This document shows, in pieces, positions 30,815 to 38,732 of a stretch of 64,000 nucleotides of DNA (the first letter of the stretch is position 1; the number at the start of each line of letters is the position of its first letter). The notes beneath the pieces were generated by a model. The model saw only the letters and a program-made list of their open reading frames with translations, searched no databases and was not told where the DNA came from. Source of the DNA: DATIBQ01 sp964573395 (GTDB taxonomy: Bacteria; Patescibacteriota; Minisyncoccia; Phycocordibacterales; UBA9973); contig CAZNJI010000002.1 of NCBI GenBank assembly GCA_964573395.1, positions 1-64,000 of the forward strand. Direction: 5' to 3'. A program made the position numbers and the translations under genes.

Positions 30815-30853
30815 AAAAAGAAGTTTTTATGGTGATGAAAAAAATTTTTACAT

Positions 30854-30878
30854 ACACTATCATGGTTGACGATAGTGT
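30854..30878. promoter_or_regulatory. Inverted repeat in the divergent promoter region
   Basis: ACACTATC (30854-30861) and GATAGTGT (30871-30878), 9-nt spacer. Lies between the divergent 30814 and 30988 genes without a T-run in either direction typical of terminators, so an operator or mRNA-leader hairpin is possible. Confidence 0.4.
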
Positions 30879-30972
30879 GTAGGTTTGGTGTAAATATAGC
30901 ATATTATAAAGGCTTTGTCAATATTACCTTCTATCCCCTTCTATGGTCTAAGAAAAAGCCTTAAAAATAGGC

Positions 30973-30978
30973 TATAAT
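30973..30978 (+). promoter_or_regulatory. -10 box upstream of pilus ATPase gene
   Basis: TATAAT 9 nt before the ATG at 30988; AGGA lies 5 nt before the ATG and could be a minimal ribosome-binding site on a very short leader. Confidence 0.5.
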
Positions 30979-30987
30979 TAGGAATTC

Positions 30988-32843
30988 ATGCCACTCGCCT
31001 TTGACGAAGAAAAACAGAATAAAAAACTCGAAGAACTTCGCCGCCAGGAAGAGGAAAATCTGGCTCAAATGCTCGCTGAAACGAGGTTTAATGTCCCCTA
31101 TATCGATCTCTCTGGCGCCCCAATCGATAACGACGCCCTTCGCATCATTACCGAGCCCGAAGCTCGCTCGCTTGAAGTCGGACCTTTCAATCTCATTGGT
31201 AAAAAGCTCTCGCTCGCCGTTCGCTCGCCGGTGTCAGACAACGCCCTGAAAGCAAAAGCATTAGCTGAAGGCCGCGGCTACCTGGTAACGTTCTTTATGG
31301 CCAGCCGGGCAAGCATTGAAAAGGTGTGGAGCCGCTACCAAGACCTCTCATTTGCAACCAATACGCGGGCGGGCGGGCTTGATGTCTCTCAAGATGTTTT
31401 GCGGCAGATGACCGAAGAGATTACATCGACCGACGATGCAGTTCGCCTGATTGGAGAAGTGCTGAGCAGCAAAGAAACGCGCGCCATTTCGCGCGTGCTC
31501 GAAACCATTCTGGGGGCCGGCATTGCGCTTGGCGCATCCGACATCCACATCGAGCCGCAAGAAGAAGCGGTGCGGCTTCGGTTCCGCCTCGATGGCGTGC
31601 TTCACGGGCTGATGACGTTCGACTTTCACACCTACGAAATGATTAACTCCCGCATCAAGCTGCTCTCGGGGCTCAAACTCACCATTAAAGAAAATCCACA
31701 AGACGGCCGCTTCTCAAGCTTCTTGGGAGAGCATGAAATCAACTACCGAACCTCCCTTATTCCCGGCGCGTACGGCGAATCGATTGTGCTTCGTATTCTG
31801 AACCCGGAATCAATTCAGGTGCAACTTGATGATCTTGGCATCTCGCCGCAGCTGTTCGAGATTTTTATGCGCGAGATTAAAAAACCAAATGGTATGGTGC
31901 TCCTTACCGGCCCGACCGGAAGCGGAAAAACAACTACGCTCTACGCATTCCTGCAGAAAATCTACACCCCGGAAATAAAAATCATTACAATTGAAGACCC
32001 AATCGAATATCACCTGCCAGGGATTACACAAACACAGACCGACCATAAGAAAGGTTACAACTTCTTGGAAGGGCTCAGAAGCGCGCTACGCCAAGACCCT
32101 GATGTGATTATGGTCGGAGAAATTCGCGATCCAGAAACTGCTAAAATCGGCGTTGAATCTGCGCTTACCGGTCACCTGGTGTTCTCGACGCTCCACACCA
32201 ACAACGCTTCCGGGGTCATTCCGCGATTAATTGATCTAGACGTGAATCCGAAGATTTTAGTCTCGGCGCTCTCGTGTTCGATCGGCCAACGCCTCTGCCG
32301 TCGGCTTTGTTCGAAGTGTAAATACGAACGCGATATTACTCCAGAAGAAAGAGCTCATATCGATCGCATTTGGGAAGAAGCGACACGAGAAGGAAAAGAT
32401 TTAAGTAAGCATGGCGGAAATAAAGAAATAGCAAAACTCTGGAGCGCAAAGGGGTGTGAGCACTGCAGTAACACTGGGTACAAAGGCCGCGTTGGAATCT
32501 TTGAAGCAATCCTAACTGATGAAAATATTGAGAAGATTATTATGTCGAGCCCAACCGAACGAGATATTAAAAAAGCATCTGAAGCGCAAGGAATTCTTGA
32601 TATGAAAGAAGATGGGTTAGTAAAAATTCTCCAAGGANNNNNNNNNNNNNNNNNNNNNNNNNNNNNNNNNNNNNNNNNNNNNNNNNNNNNNNNNNNNNNN
32701 NNNNNNNNNNNNNNNNNNNNNNNNNNNNNNNNNNNNNAGCGCAAGGAATTCTTGATATGAAAGAAGATGGGTTAGTAAAAATTCTCCAAGGAATCACGGA
32801 CTTCCCTGAAGTCATGAGTGTGGTTGATATTACGGAAGATTAA
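30988..32843 (+). CDS. pilB: Type IV pilus assembly ATPase (PilB/GspE)
   Basis: The gene is interrupted by an artificial 100-N gap. Removing the gap and one 55-bp duplicate (32638-32792) gives an uninterrupted 566-residue protein: codon 550 ends at 32637 and continues at 32793 with ITDFPEV...DITED and TAA at 32841-32843. Motifs: N-terminal MshEN-like domain, Walker A GPTGSGKTTT, Asp box, Walker B DPDVIMVGEIRD, His box HLVFSTLHTNN, and a zinc tetra-Cys (CRRLCSKCKYE ... GCEHCSNTGY). Hexameric motor that extends type IV pili; pairs with pilMNO at 10.4-12.8 kb. Confidence 0.95.
32638..32737. other. Assembly gap of 100 N inside pilB, artificial
   Basis: Identical 55-bp flanks (32583-32637 and 32738-32792). 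Collapsing them restores the pilB reading frame exactly, which shows the gap is not real. Confidence 0.95.
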
Positions 32844-32876
32844 ATAAAAAAGTCTCCCTATAATCTAGTGAGACTT
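32841..32876 (-). terminator. Terminator facing pilB
   Basis: AGTCTC/GAGACT stem; on the minus strand followed by TTTTTTATTTA, so it ends the minus-strand transcript carrying the small 32884 gene, and possibly pilB in the other direction. Confidence 0.65.
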
Positions 32877-32883
32877 AAAATAT

Positions 32884-33003
32884 TTATCTGTTCCAGAATA
32901 AAAAATAGATAAGAGTGAAATGTGCTAACCAAAAAAGTAGAGCAACTATAATTTCACTTGTTTCCTTTTTAGGATTCTGTTTTAGGCTAAACTTGTTCCC
33001 CAT
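32884..33003 (-). CDS. 39-residue membrane peptide
   Basis: MGNKFSLKQNPKKETSEIIV then one hydrophobic helix (ALLFWLAHFTLIYFLFW) and stop, between a structured RNA candidate upstream and a terminator downstream. No Shine-Dalgarno. May be a real small membrane protein; composition and context are the only support. Confidence 0.4.
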   Translation of the reverse strand: MGNKFSLKQNPKKETSEIIVALLFWLAHFTLIYFLFWNR

Positions 33004-33021
33004 ATTTTTTATGAACTATTT

Positions 33022-33166
33022 TAAAAAAGCTCTAATCTCTAAACAGCCCTTATAAATAATAGTAAATATAAGTAAAGGATGATCGTAGGATAGCCCCAGT
33101 CGGAACCAGAACGTCCTATCCACACCCCTAGAACCACATGGGCTGGCTGCTTAGAGATTAGAGCCT
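33022..33166 (-). ncRNA. Candidate structured RNA with long closing stem
   Basis: A 14-bp perfect inverted repeat (GCTCTAATCTCTAA at 33029-33042 with its complement at 33151-33164) is extended by AGCCC/GGGCT pairs and encloses about 95 nt with an inner GGATAG/CTATCC hairpin. On the minus strand the closing stem is followed directly by TTTTTT, as in a terminator-ended RNA. The rest of the 385-bp space between pilB and ruvB holds the small 32884 frame and AT-rich sequence. It has a rough 6S-like outline (closed ends, bulged middle) but no 6S sequence signature I can confirm. Confidence 0.45.
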
Positions 33167-33228
33167 TCTTAAGGTAAACTAACTTGTGTTAGTTTTATTT
33201 GCAAAGACTATAGCACGTAAAGATTTAT

Positions 33229-34227
33229 ATGTCAAGTATCCCCACTTCCTCTTCATTTTCTGCTGGCGACGAACAATTCTCCGACGCAACGCTCCGTCCG
33301 GGAAATTTTGACGATTATGTCGGCCAGGAAAACATCAAAAAGAACCTTTCAATCCTCATTCGAGCGGCAAAAGAGCGCGGCCACATGCCGGAGCACATTC
33401 TTTTTTACGGTCCGCCCGGACTTGGAAAGACCACCCTTGCGCATGTGATTGCAAAAGAGACTGGTGCGAACTTAAAAACAACCTCGGGGCCGACCATCGA
33501 GCGCGTGGGCGACCTGGCAGCAATCCTTACGAACCTTTCTCCGGGAGATATTCTCTTTATCGACGAAATTCATCGATTGAACAAAATGATCGAAGAGGTG
33601 CTGTACCCCGTCATGGAAACCGGCAAGCTCGACATTATGATCGGCAAAGGCCCGGCGGCGCGCACGATTGCGCTCGACCTACCGCCGTTTACGCTTGTTG
33701 GTGCAACAACGCGCTTCGGCATGCTCTCTGCTCCGCTCCGCTCTCGTTTTTCCGGTGGCACATTCCGGCTTGAGTTTTATACGCCAGAAGAAATTAGTAC
33801 GATTTTAAAGCGCTCAAGCGATATTCTTGGCATCAAGCTCGATCACGCGTACCTAGCCCATATTGCTGAACGAAGCCGTTCAACACCGCGGATTGCAAAC
33901 TACCTCCTTCGCCGCGTGCGCGATTATGCTCAAATTCATAAAAAAGACATTAGCGCTGACGCAATTAAAGAAGCATTCGATCTGTTAGGACTCGACGAGA
34001 TGGGCCTATCGGGAAATGACCGAGCAATACTAAACGCAGTAGCTAAAAAATTTGGCGGCGGACCGGTTGGCATTAAGAATTTGGCGGCAGCAACCGGAGA
34101 AGACGAAGGAACGATTGAAGACGTTATTGAGCCCTACTTAATTCAAATCGGTTTTTTGGAACGCACTCCCCGCGGCCGAGTAATTACTCAAAAGGGAAAA
34201 GGGTATTTAGGCACTAAGCAGGATTGA
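33229..34227 (+). CDS. ruvB: Holliday junction branch-migration ATPase RuvB
   Basis: 332 residues: ATLRPGNFDDYVGQE, Walker A GPPGLGKTTL, Walker B LFIDEIHRL, sensor 1 VGATTRFGML, Arg finger APLRSRF, and C-terminal winged helix (EPYLIQIGFLERTPRGRVITQKGKGYL). Motor of the RuvABC complex. Its last codons are copied in inverted orientation 70 bp downstream (34294-34314). The N-terminal 15 residues before the conserved region are Ser/Thr-rich. Confidence 0.97.
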   Translation: MSSIPTSSSFSAGDEQFSDATLRPGNFDDYVGQENIKKNLSILIRAAKERGHMPEHILFYGPPGLGKTTLAHVIAKETGANLKTTSGPTIERVGDLAAILTNLSPGDILFIDEIHRLNKMIEEVLYPVMETGKLDIMIGKGPAARTIALDLPPFTLVGATTRFGMLSAPLRSRFSGGTFRLEFYTPEEISTILKRSSDILGIKLDHAYLAHIAERSRSTPRIANYLLRRVRDYAQIHKKDISADAIKEAFDLLGLDEMGLSGNDRAILNAVAKKFGGGPVGIKNLAAATGEDEGTIEDVIEPYLIQIGFLERTPRGRVITQKGKGYLGTKQD

Positions 34228-34314
34228 AAAATAAGGAGGCTCCGGAGCGCCGAAGCGAGGCCTGAGCAAAAACTCAGCAGAGTTTTATGCGGACTCCTTA
34301 TTTCTCAATCCTGC
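34218..34314. repeat. Structured palindromic element at the ruvB 3' end
   Basis: The left arm (34218-34238) includes the last codons and stop of ruvB; the right arm (34294-34314) is its inverted copy with one mismatch over 21 bp, and similarity continues outward (TAGGCA) after a 4-nt gap. Core: GGCTCCGGAGC hairpin, GCGAG, GAGCAA, hairpin AAAACT/AGTTTT with loop containing TCAGCAGA, then ATGCGGAC. The same ordered blocks occur in the rpsT element (18276-18373). Separates ruvB from yebC. Confidence 0.68.
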
Positions 34315-34373
34315 TGCCTATTTTGACTTTTTTATTCCTACTCACTACTATCTAATTACGAATGACTTTTTTT

Positions 34374-34898
34374 ATGGCAGGACATAGTAAGTGGAAACAA
34401 ATCAAACATAAAAAAGCGGCAAGCGACGCAAAGAAAAGCAAAGTGTTTTCGAAGCTTGCGCTGTTAATTGCAAACGAAGCGAAAAAATCTGGCGGCGATA
34501 GAAATTCGCCCGGTCTTCGAGCGGCAATTGAAAAAGCCCGGTCTGAAAACATGCCGAGCGATAACATCGATCGAGCAATCAGTAAGGCAAACGAACAGAA
34601 AGATCTTGAATCGGTAACGTACGAAGGGTACGGCCCGGGCGGAGTAGGCATCATTGTTGAAGCTTTAACCTCCAACCGGAATAAAGCATCGGCAGAAATT
34701 AAACACAGTTTTTCAAAACACGGGGGAAACTTGGGAGCAGTCGGATCGGTTACCTGGGGGTTCACAAAAAAAGATGATAACTGGATTCCGAATTTAACCG
34801 TTCCGCTCGGTGATGCCGATGCTGAAGCACTTGGCGAATTGGTCGATGCGCTTGAAGAGAGTGAAGAGGTAAACGCAGTGTATACCAATGCAGAATAA
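34374..34898 (+). CDS. yebC: YebC/PmpR-family protein (TACO1-like)
   Basis: 174 residues from MAGHSKWKQIKHKK, the universal YebC N-terminus; an in-frame codon 4 positions earlier was rejected. The three-domain layout with NMPSDNIDRAI and VTYEGYGPGGVGIIVE is clear, but the protein is shorter than E. coli YebC (246 aa) because the C-terminal domain III is partly missing. YebC proteins have been linked to transcription regulation and to relief of ribosome stalling on polyproline. Overlaps ruvC by 11 nt, a common gene order. Confidence 0.93.
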   Translation: MAGHSKWKQIKHKKAASDAKKSKVFSKLALLIANEAKKSGGDRNSPGLRAAIEKARSENMPSDNIDRAISKANEQKDLESVTYEGYGPGGVGIIVEALTSNRNKASAEIKHSFSKHGGNLGAVGSVTWGFTKKDDNWIPNLTVPLGDADAEALGELVDALEESEEVNAVYTNAE

Positions 34899-35388
34899 TT
34901 CTCCTGCCATTATTCTTGCCATTGATCCAGGATACGATCGCTGCGGCCTGGCGATTTTTTCTGCCGAAAAAACATTGCTTCACTCGGCTTGCATCGTAAC
35001 TAACGCAAAAGACAGGCATGCCGATCGGCTTCACCACCTTCGGATCGAACTACAAAAAATAATAGAAGCGTGGAAGCCGAATCTCTTGGCAATTGAAACA
35101 CTCTTCTTTTCGCTCAATAAAAAAACCGCGATTAAAGTAGCAGAAGCCCGCGGCGTCATTCTTTGCACTGCCGCTGAATCCGGAATTGAAATTATCGAAC
35201 TTTCCCCGCAGCTCATTAAACTTTCAACAACCGGCATCGGTAATAGTAAAAAACAAGGAGTGCAAAAAATGGTCGCAGTGATGCTGAAACAAGATTTAAG
35301 CAAGAAATTAGACGATGAAATTGATGCTATGGCGATCGGATTAGCAGCGCTTGAGGAATTGCGGGTACAAAAGTTATTCACACGGTAG
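34888..35388 (+). CDS. ruvC: Crossover junction endodeoxyribonuclease RuvC
   Basis: 166 residues with the RNase H-like acidic residues: AIDPGYDRCG (Asp), LAIETLFFSLNKKTA (Glu) and DDEIDAMAIGLA (Asp-Asp). Cuts Holliday junctions symmetrically in the RuvABC pathway. Overlaps yebC by 11 nt; ruvA lies elsewhere (18720). Confidence 0.95.
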   Translation: MQNNSPAIILAIDPGYDRCGLAIFSAEKTLLHSACIVTNAKDRHADRLHHLRIELQKIIEAWKPNLLAIETLFFSLNKKTAIKVAEARGVILCTAAESGIEIIELSPQLIKLSTTGIGNSKKQGVQKMVAVMLKQDLSKKLDDEIDAMAIGLAALEELRVQKLFTR

Positions 35389-35464
35389 AAAAATGGTCTT
35401 GCACTCTAAAAAACTTTCTGATACAACTACATGCATACTCGTTAAATAATATTTTATAGAAAAT

Positions 35465-35656
35465 ATGGGTGATGATTACAGTTTGCCAATGGATGAAGAA
35501 AATTTAGAAGATCCATTTGCAAAAGACCAAGAAGATGATTCTGGTGAAGATGCGGTGAGTGGTGAAGGTTTGAATTTATACGAAGAGGAAGAGTCAGATG
35601 AAGAAGATGAATTCATAAAGAACTTTACCTCGATCCAGTACGAAGATCGATCATAA
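35465..35656 (+). CDS. Small highly acidic protein
   Basis: 63 residues, about 40% Asp/Glu (MGDDYSLPMDEENLEDPF...EEEESDEEDEFIKNF). Has its own terminator. No family recognised; size and charge resemble small acidic proteins that bind basic partners, but no evidence shows this. Confidence 0.55.
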   Translation: MGDDYSLPMDEENLEDPFAKDQEDDSGEDAVSGEGLNLYEEEESDEEDEFIKNFTSIQYEDRS

Positions 35657-35657
35657 T

Positions 35658-35685
35658 AAAAAAACGCCCTCGAGGGCGTTTTTTT
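35658..35685. terminator. Bidirectional terminator between small acidic gene and msrB
   Basis: 28-bp self-complementary sequence AAAAAAACGCCCTC plus its complement; serves both convergent genes. Confidence 0.85.
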
Positions 35686-36073
35686 ATTTCTCTTCAAAAT
35701 CAAGACTGCATGAATTAATGCAAAACCGCTTTCCGGTCGTTTCTTTCGGCCCGTCATCAAACACGTGCCCTAAATGCGCTCCGCAATTCCTGCATTGCAC
35801 CTCGATGCGGCGCATGCCGTGAGAATTATCCTCAACGTATTTGAGCGCTTGCGCATGTACCGGCGCATCATACGACGGCCAGCCAGTGCCGGAATCGAAC
35901 TTCTGGTCGGAACCAAAGAGCGGTGCGCCACAGACTTTACAATGATATACGCCATCATCGTGGACATCAACATACCTGCCGGTGAAAGGCACTTCAGTTC
36001 CTTTCTCCTGAGTTACGTATCGCTCTTCCTCTGAAAGCTCCTCTATTCTTTTTTTCTTCAGCACTTCATCCAT
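35684..36073 (-). CDS. msrB: Peptide-methionine (R)-S-oxide reductase MsrB
   Basis: 129 residues: zinc-site CxxC pairs (CKVCGAP and CRNCGAH), substrate motif SGTGWPSYDAP and catalytic Cys in RFCINSCSLDF. Reduces Met-R-sulfoxide. Stand-alone MsrB; msrA is not in this window. A TATAAC -10-like box 9 nt upstream lies in an AACTTTATAAC motif like the one before the CPHC protein gene at 18227. Confidence 0.95.
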   Translation of the reverse strand: MDEVLKKKRIEELSEEERYVTQEKGTEVPFTGRYVDVHDDGVYHCKVCGAPLFGSDQKFDSGTGWPSYDAPVHAQALKYVEDNSHGMRRIEVQCRNCGAHLGHVFDDGPKETTGKRFCINSCSLDFEEK

Positions 36074-36140
36074 ACCAATATGGTTATAAAGTTCATACTA
36101 TTTGCAAAGTTATGAAGTAGATGTATTCACATTATAACTT

Positions 36141-36551
36141 TCAACTTTTCACTGTGCACTTCGTGCATCTGCACCCTTTCGGTTCGATGTAATCTTTCCA
36201 AAATGCTTTTCCATAATCATAGGTGAGTTCTTCCCCGGCTTTAATGTTCTTTATTGCCGTGATCGTAATTTGCTTCTTACGATCGTTCGTATCGCTTTCG
36301 CAATTCGGCCGGCAGGAATGATTAATATAGCGCGCAAGATTTTTTCTCGTGCTCCCATCAATGGTCCACCGGCTGTTAATTTCAAACAGGTACTGCCCGC
36401 CCCGCTCATCAGCTTCTTTCGCCGTTAAAAGCTCTCCGGTGTATTCAATAATGAACGTTCCCTTCTTAATCGGCTCGGTGGTAAACAAGCCGAGCCCGTT
36501 GAGCCCTCGTTTTACTTTCAAACATGTTCGCGGAAATGGTTCTTTTTTCAT
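36141..36551 (-). CDS. SET-domain protein lysine methyltransferase
   Basis: 136 residues from MKKEPFPRTC. SET motifs: GLNGLGLFTTEPIKKGTFIIEYTGE (SET-N), RYINHSCRPNCE (74-85; SAM-binding NHS and pseudoknot) and ELTYDYG (catalytic Tyr). A post-SET CxCxxC (Cys127, 129, 132) follows and, with the Cys of NHSCxPNC, would complete the zinc site. This complete eukaryote-like SET plus post-SET arrangement is uncommon in bacteria. Substrate unknown. Located next to an rRNA methyltransferase on the same strand. Confidence 0.88.
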   Translation of the reverse strand: MKKEPFPRTCLKVKRGLNGLGLFTTEPIKKGTFIIEYTGELLTAKEADERGGQYLFEINSRWTIDGSTRKNLARYINHSCRPNCESDTNDRKKQITITAIKNIKAGEELTYDYGKAFWKDYIEPKGCRCTKCTVKS

Positions 36552-36596
36552 AAAAATAGCCCGACGAGTATACCATGCCGGGCAATGCAGGAGCAT

Positions 36597-37469
36597 CTAC
36601 TTATTCCATTTGGAATATATGCCGGTCGTCAGAATTCGGTCGGAATTCGCCTGGCGGATACCAATGTCGCCATACGTAATTTTTCCCTTAAAGTCTTTGC
36701 ATGCATCCCCAAGCAGTTCTCCGAATGATCGCGCTGAGTACCCGGCCGCATAGCCGTTTAAAATAACCAGTTCAGCTTCCATAGACATCAGTTTTGGAAC
36801 AAGCGCGATCAATTCGGAAAGTTTTTCTTCTATTTTCCAAACCTCCCCTTTCGGGCCGCGGCCGAATGCCGGCGGATCCATCATAATGACTTCGAACTGC
36901 TCGCCCCTGCTGACGAGCCGCCTCGCATATTTGAGCGCATCTTCGCAAATGAGCCGAATGGAATCTTTTGGAAGATTTGAAAGCATCATATTTTCTTTTA
37001 CAGTAGTAATGGTTTGCTTTGAAGCGTCAACGTGCGTTATTGATGCCCCGGCCTGGGCTGCCGCAAGGCTTGCCGCGCCGGTATATCCGAACAGATTAAG
37101 CGCTCGGATTTTCTTATCGCTTTTTTTAATCAGCGACTGAAGCTCCTTCCACTGCACGGCATGCTCGGGAAATATTCCCACATGCTTAAATTGCTTCAAT
37201 GAAAGTTCAAGCGTAATGCTTTCCCAGGAAACATTCCACGATTCTGGCATTCCACTCTTTTCTATCCATCGCTCTCCTTTCTGCACCCATGAAAACTGCG
37301 CAGATGCTTCGCTCCACAGCGCTTGTTCGGTTTTTTTCCAGAGCGCTTGCGGATCCGGCCGATCGAGCAGTATCAAACCGAAGCGCTCAAGCTTCCGATT
37401 ATTTCCGGAATCAAGCAATTCATACTCTTGCCATCCCTCCGTTACGAGATCAATCCTGTTTTTTTGCAT
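36597..37469 (-). CDS. RlmI/RlmK-like class I rRNA methyltransferase
   Basis: 290 residues from MQKNRIDLV. SAM motifs NLFGYTGAASLAAAQAG (motif I) and HVDASKQ; catalytic MMDPPAFGRGPKGEVWKIEEKL matches the RlmI/RlmKL group that methylates 23S rRNA. It lacks the N-terminal PUA domain of E. coli RlmI. Start chosen inside the 3' end of the epimerase gene (20-nt overlap). Confidence 0.85.
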   Translation of the reverse strand: MQKNRIDLVTEGWQEYELLDSGNNRKLERFGLILLDRPDPQALWKKTEQALWSEASAQFSWVQKGERWIEKSGMPESWNVSWESITLELSLKQFKHVGIFPEHAVQWKELQSLIKKSDKKIRALNLFGYTGAASLAAAQAGASITHVDASKQTITTVKENMMLSNLPKDSIRLICEDALKYARRLVSRGEQFEVIMMDPPAFGRGPKGEVWKIEEKLSELIALVPKLMSMEAELVILNGYAAGYSARSFGELLGDACKDFKGKITYGDIGIRQANSDRILTTGIYSKWNK

Positions 37470-38364
37470 GGTCGGTAACTTGGCGGAGCGCGCCTTCGAT
37501 ATTAACGTATTCGAAATCAAAGCCTTTATCGATCAGACGGCGCGGATACGCTTTCTGGCTGAGTACTATTTCATGGATAAATTCCCCGTAGAGCAATTTA
37601 CTCAAAAACTTCGGCAGCGCTCCAATCACTCTTCGGTGCGTTGCTCGAGCGAAGAGCTTCATGAAGTCGCTGCTTTTAACCGGCATTGGCGAAGAGGCGT
37701 TTACTATTCCCTGCAAGGTATTCGTTTCAAGCGCAAAGAGATAGATTCTCACCACGTCATCAATGTGAACCCAGGACATCCAAAAATCTTTTCGGACAAG
37801 GCGCAGAACGATTCCGAGCCGCGCAAGCTGAAGGAGCGGCTTCAGGAAGCCCGAACTGCCGATTACCGGCGCAGTGCGGACAAGAACTACCCGGCAGCCG
37901 AACTGTTCCGCTTTCATGGCTTCCTCTTCCCATCTCTCTGTAACATGGCTTAAGAAAGTTGTGCCCTTAGATGATTGTTCATCAACGTCTTCATCTCCCT
38001 TGTCTCCATAGTATCCTGTTGCTGATGCGCAAATAAAAATAGAAGGTCGCGTGGCGGTTTTTTCAAGGCTCTTCACGAGATGCTTCGTTGAAACGATCCT
38101 GCTTTTTTCTATTTCGTTCTTTACTTTGTCCGTCCATTTTCCAAAAATGGTTCGCCCCGCCAAATGGATGATTGCATCGGTACGCTCAAGCACGTTAAAC
38201 GGAAGCATGTTCTCCTCCAGATCGCACTGGATGAAATAAAGATTTTGGTGGGTAAAATCAGGCGATTTCTTATCAATCACCACTACGGTATGTCCTTTTT
38301 CAAGGAGAGCGCGGGACAATGCGCTTCCTATAAAACCAGATCCCCCCGTGAGCACTACCGTCAT
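37450..38364 (-). CDS. TIGR01777-family NAD(P)-dependent epimerase/reductase
   Basis: 304 residues: Rossmann motif TGGSGFIGSALSRAL, ASATGYYGDKGDE (active-site Tyr) and the C-terminal segment HRRVIGALPKFLSKLLYGEF ... YPRRLIDKGFDFEY typical of the SulA/YfcH-type family. Substrate unknown. Overlaps the downstream rRNA methyltransferase gene. Confidence 0.88.
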   Translation of the reverse strand: MTVVLTGGSGFIGSALSRALLEKGHTVVVIDKKSPDFTHQNLYFIQCDLEENMLPFNVLERTDAIIHLAGRTIFGKWTDKVKNEIEKSRIVSTKHLVKSLEKTATRPSIFICASATGYYGDKGDEDVDEQSSKGTTFLSHVTERWEEEAMKAEQFGCRVVLVRTAPVIGSSGFLKPLLQLARLGIVLRLVRKDFWMSWVHIDDVVRIYLFALETNTLQGIVNASSPMPVKSSDFMKLFARATHRRVIGALPKFLSKLLYGEFIHEIVLSQKAYPRRLIDKGFDFEYVNIEGALRQVTDHAKKQD

Positions 38365-38448
38365 TGTATAGGCATACTACCATAAAACCCTTTATTTTTT
38401 AAAGCTATTTGCCATTTCCAAAAAAATGACTACTATCTCTTTATATGA

Positions 38449-38590
38449 ATCCCGTTAGTGATCAGGGCCGTTAACGGTGTCATGGTACGTAATGAACATG
38501 TCGATGATTATGTTGCATAATAAAACGATAACTGCGAACGGAAGCGCTCCTCTTGGAGCGCATTCGGGCGCTTCCTATCGCTAACGGGAT
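38449..38590. repeat. Inverted repeat enclosing folded intergenic segment before the 38589 gene
   Basis: ATCCCGTTAG (38449-38458) and CTAACGGGAT (38581-38590) are perfect inverted repeats, the right one reaching the start codon of the small 38589 gene. Between them are CCGTTAACGG and a GGAAGCGC/GCGCTTCC hairpin with an inner GCTCC/GGAGC stem. Topology resembles the other palindromic elements; core sequence is not alignable. Confidence 0.4.
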
Positions 38591-38732
38591 GAAGTTTGAA
38601 GAAGCACTGGGCTATGTGGGAAAACTCCTTTTATTCATTCCGCTCACGATTATTTTCGTGCCGGCTTTTTTGATTGTTACCTGGTTTCAGAGCATCTGGG
38701 CAAAACAGCTGAATGAACTATTCGGGCTTTAA
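38589..38732 (+). CDS. 47-residue membrane protein
   Basis: MKFEEALGYVGKLLLFIPLTIIFVPAFLIVTWFQSIWAKQL: a polar start, one hydrophobic helix, then a short amphipathic tail. Its stop overlaps the convergent tyrS stop by 4 nt. No family recognised. Confidence 0.5.
   Translation: MKFEEALGYVGKLLLFIPLTIIFVPAFLIVTWFQSIWAKQLNELFGL

Noticed and set aside
32638..32760. Frameshift or insertion in pilB
   Set aside because: The break is the N-gap plus a duplicated 55-mer; collapsing them restores one frame, so no biological frameshift is needed.
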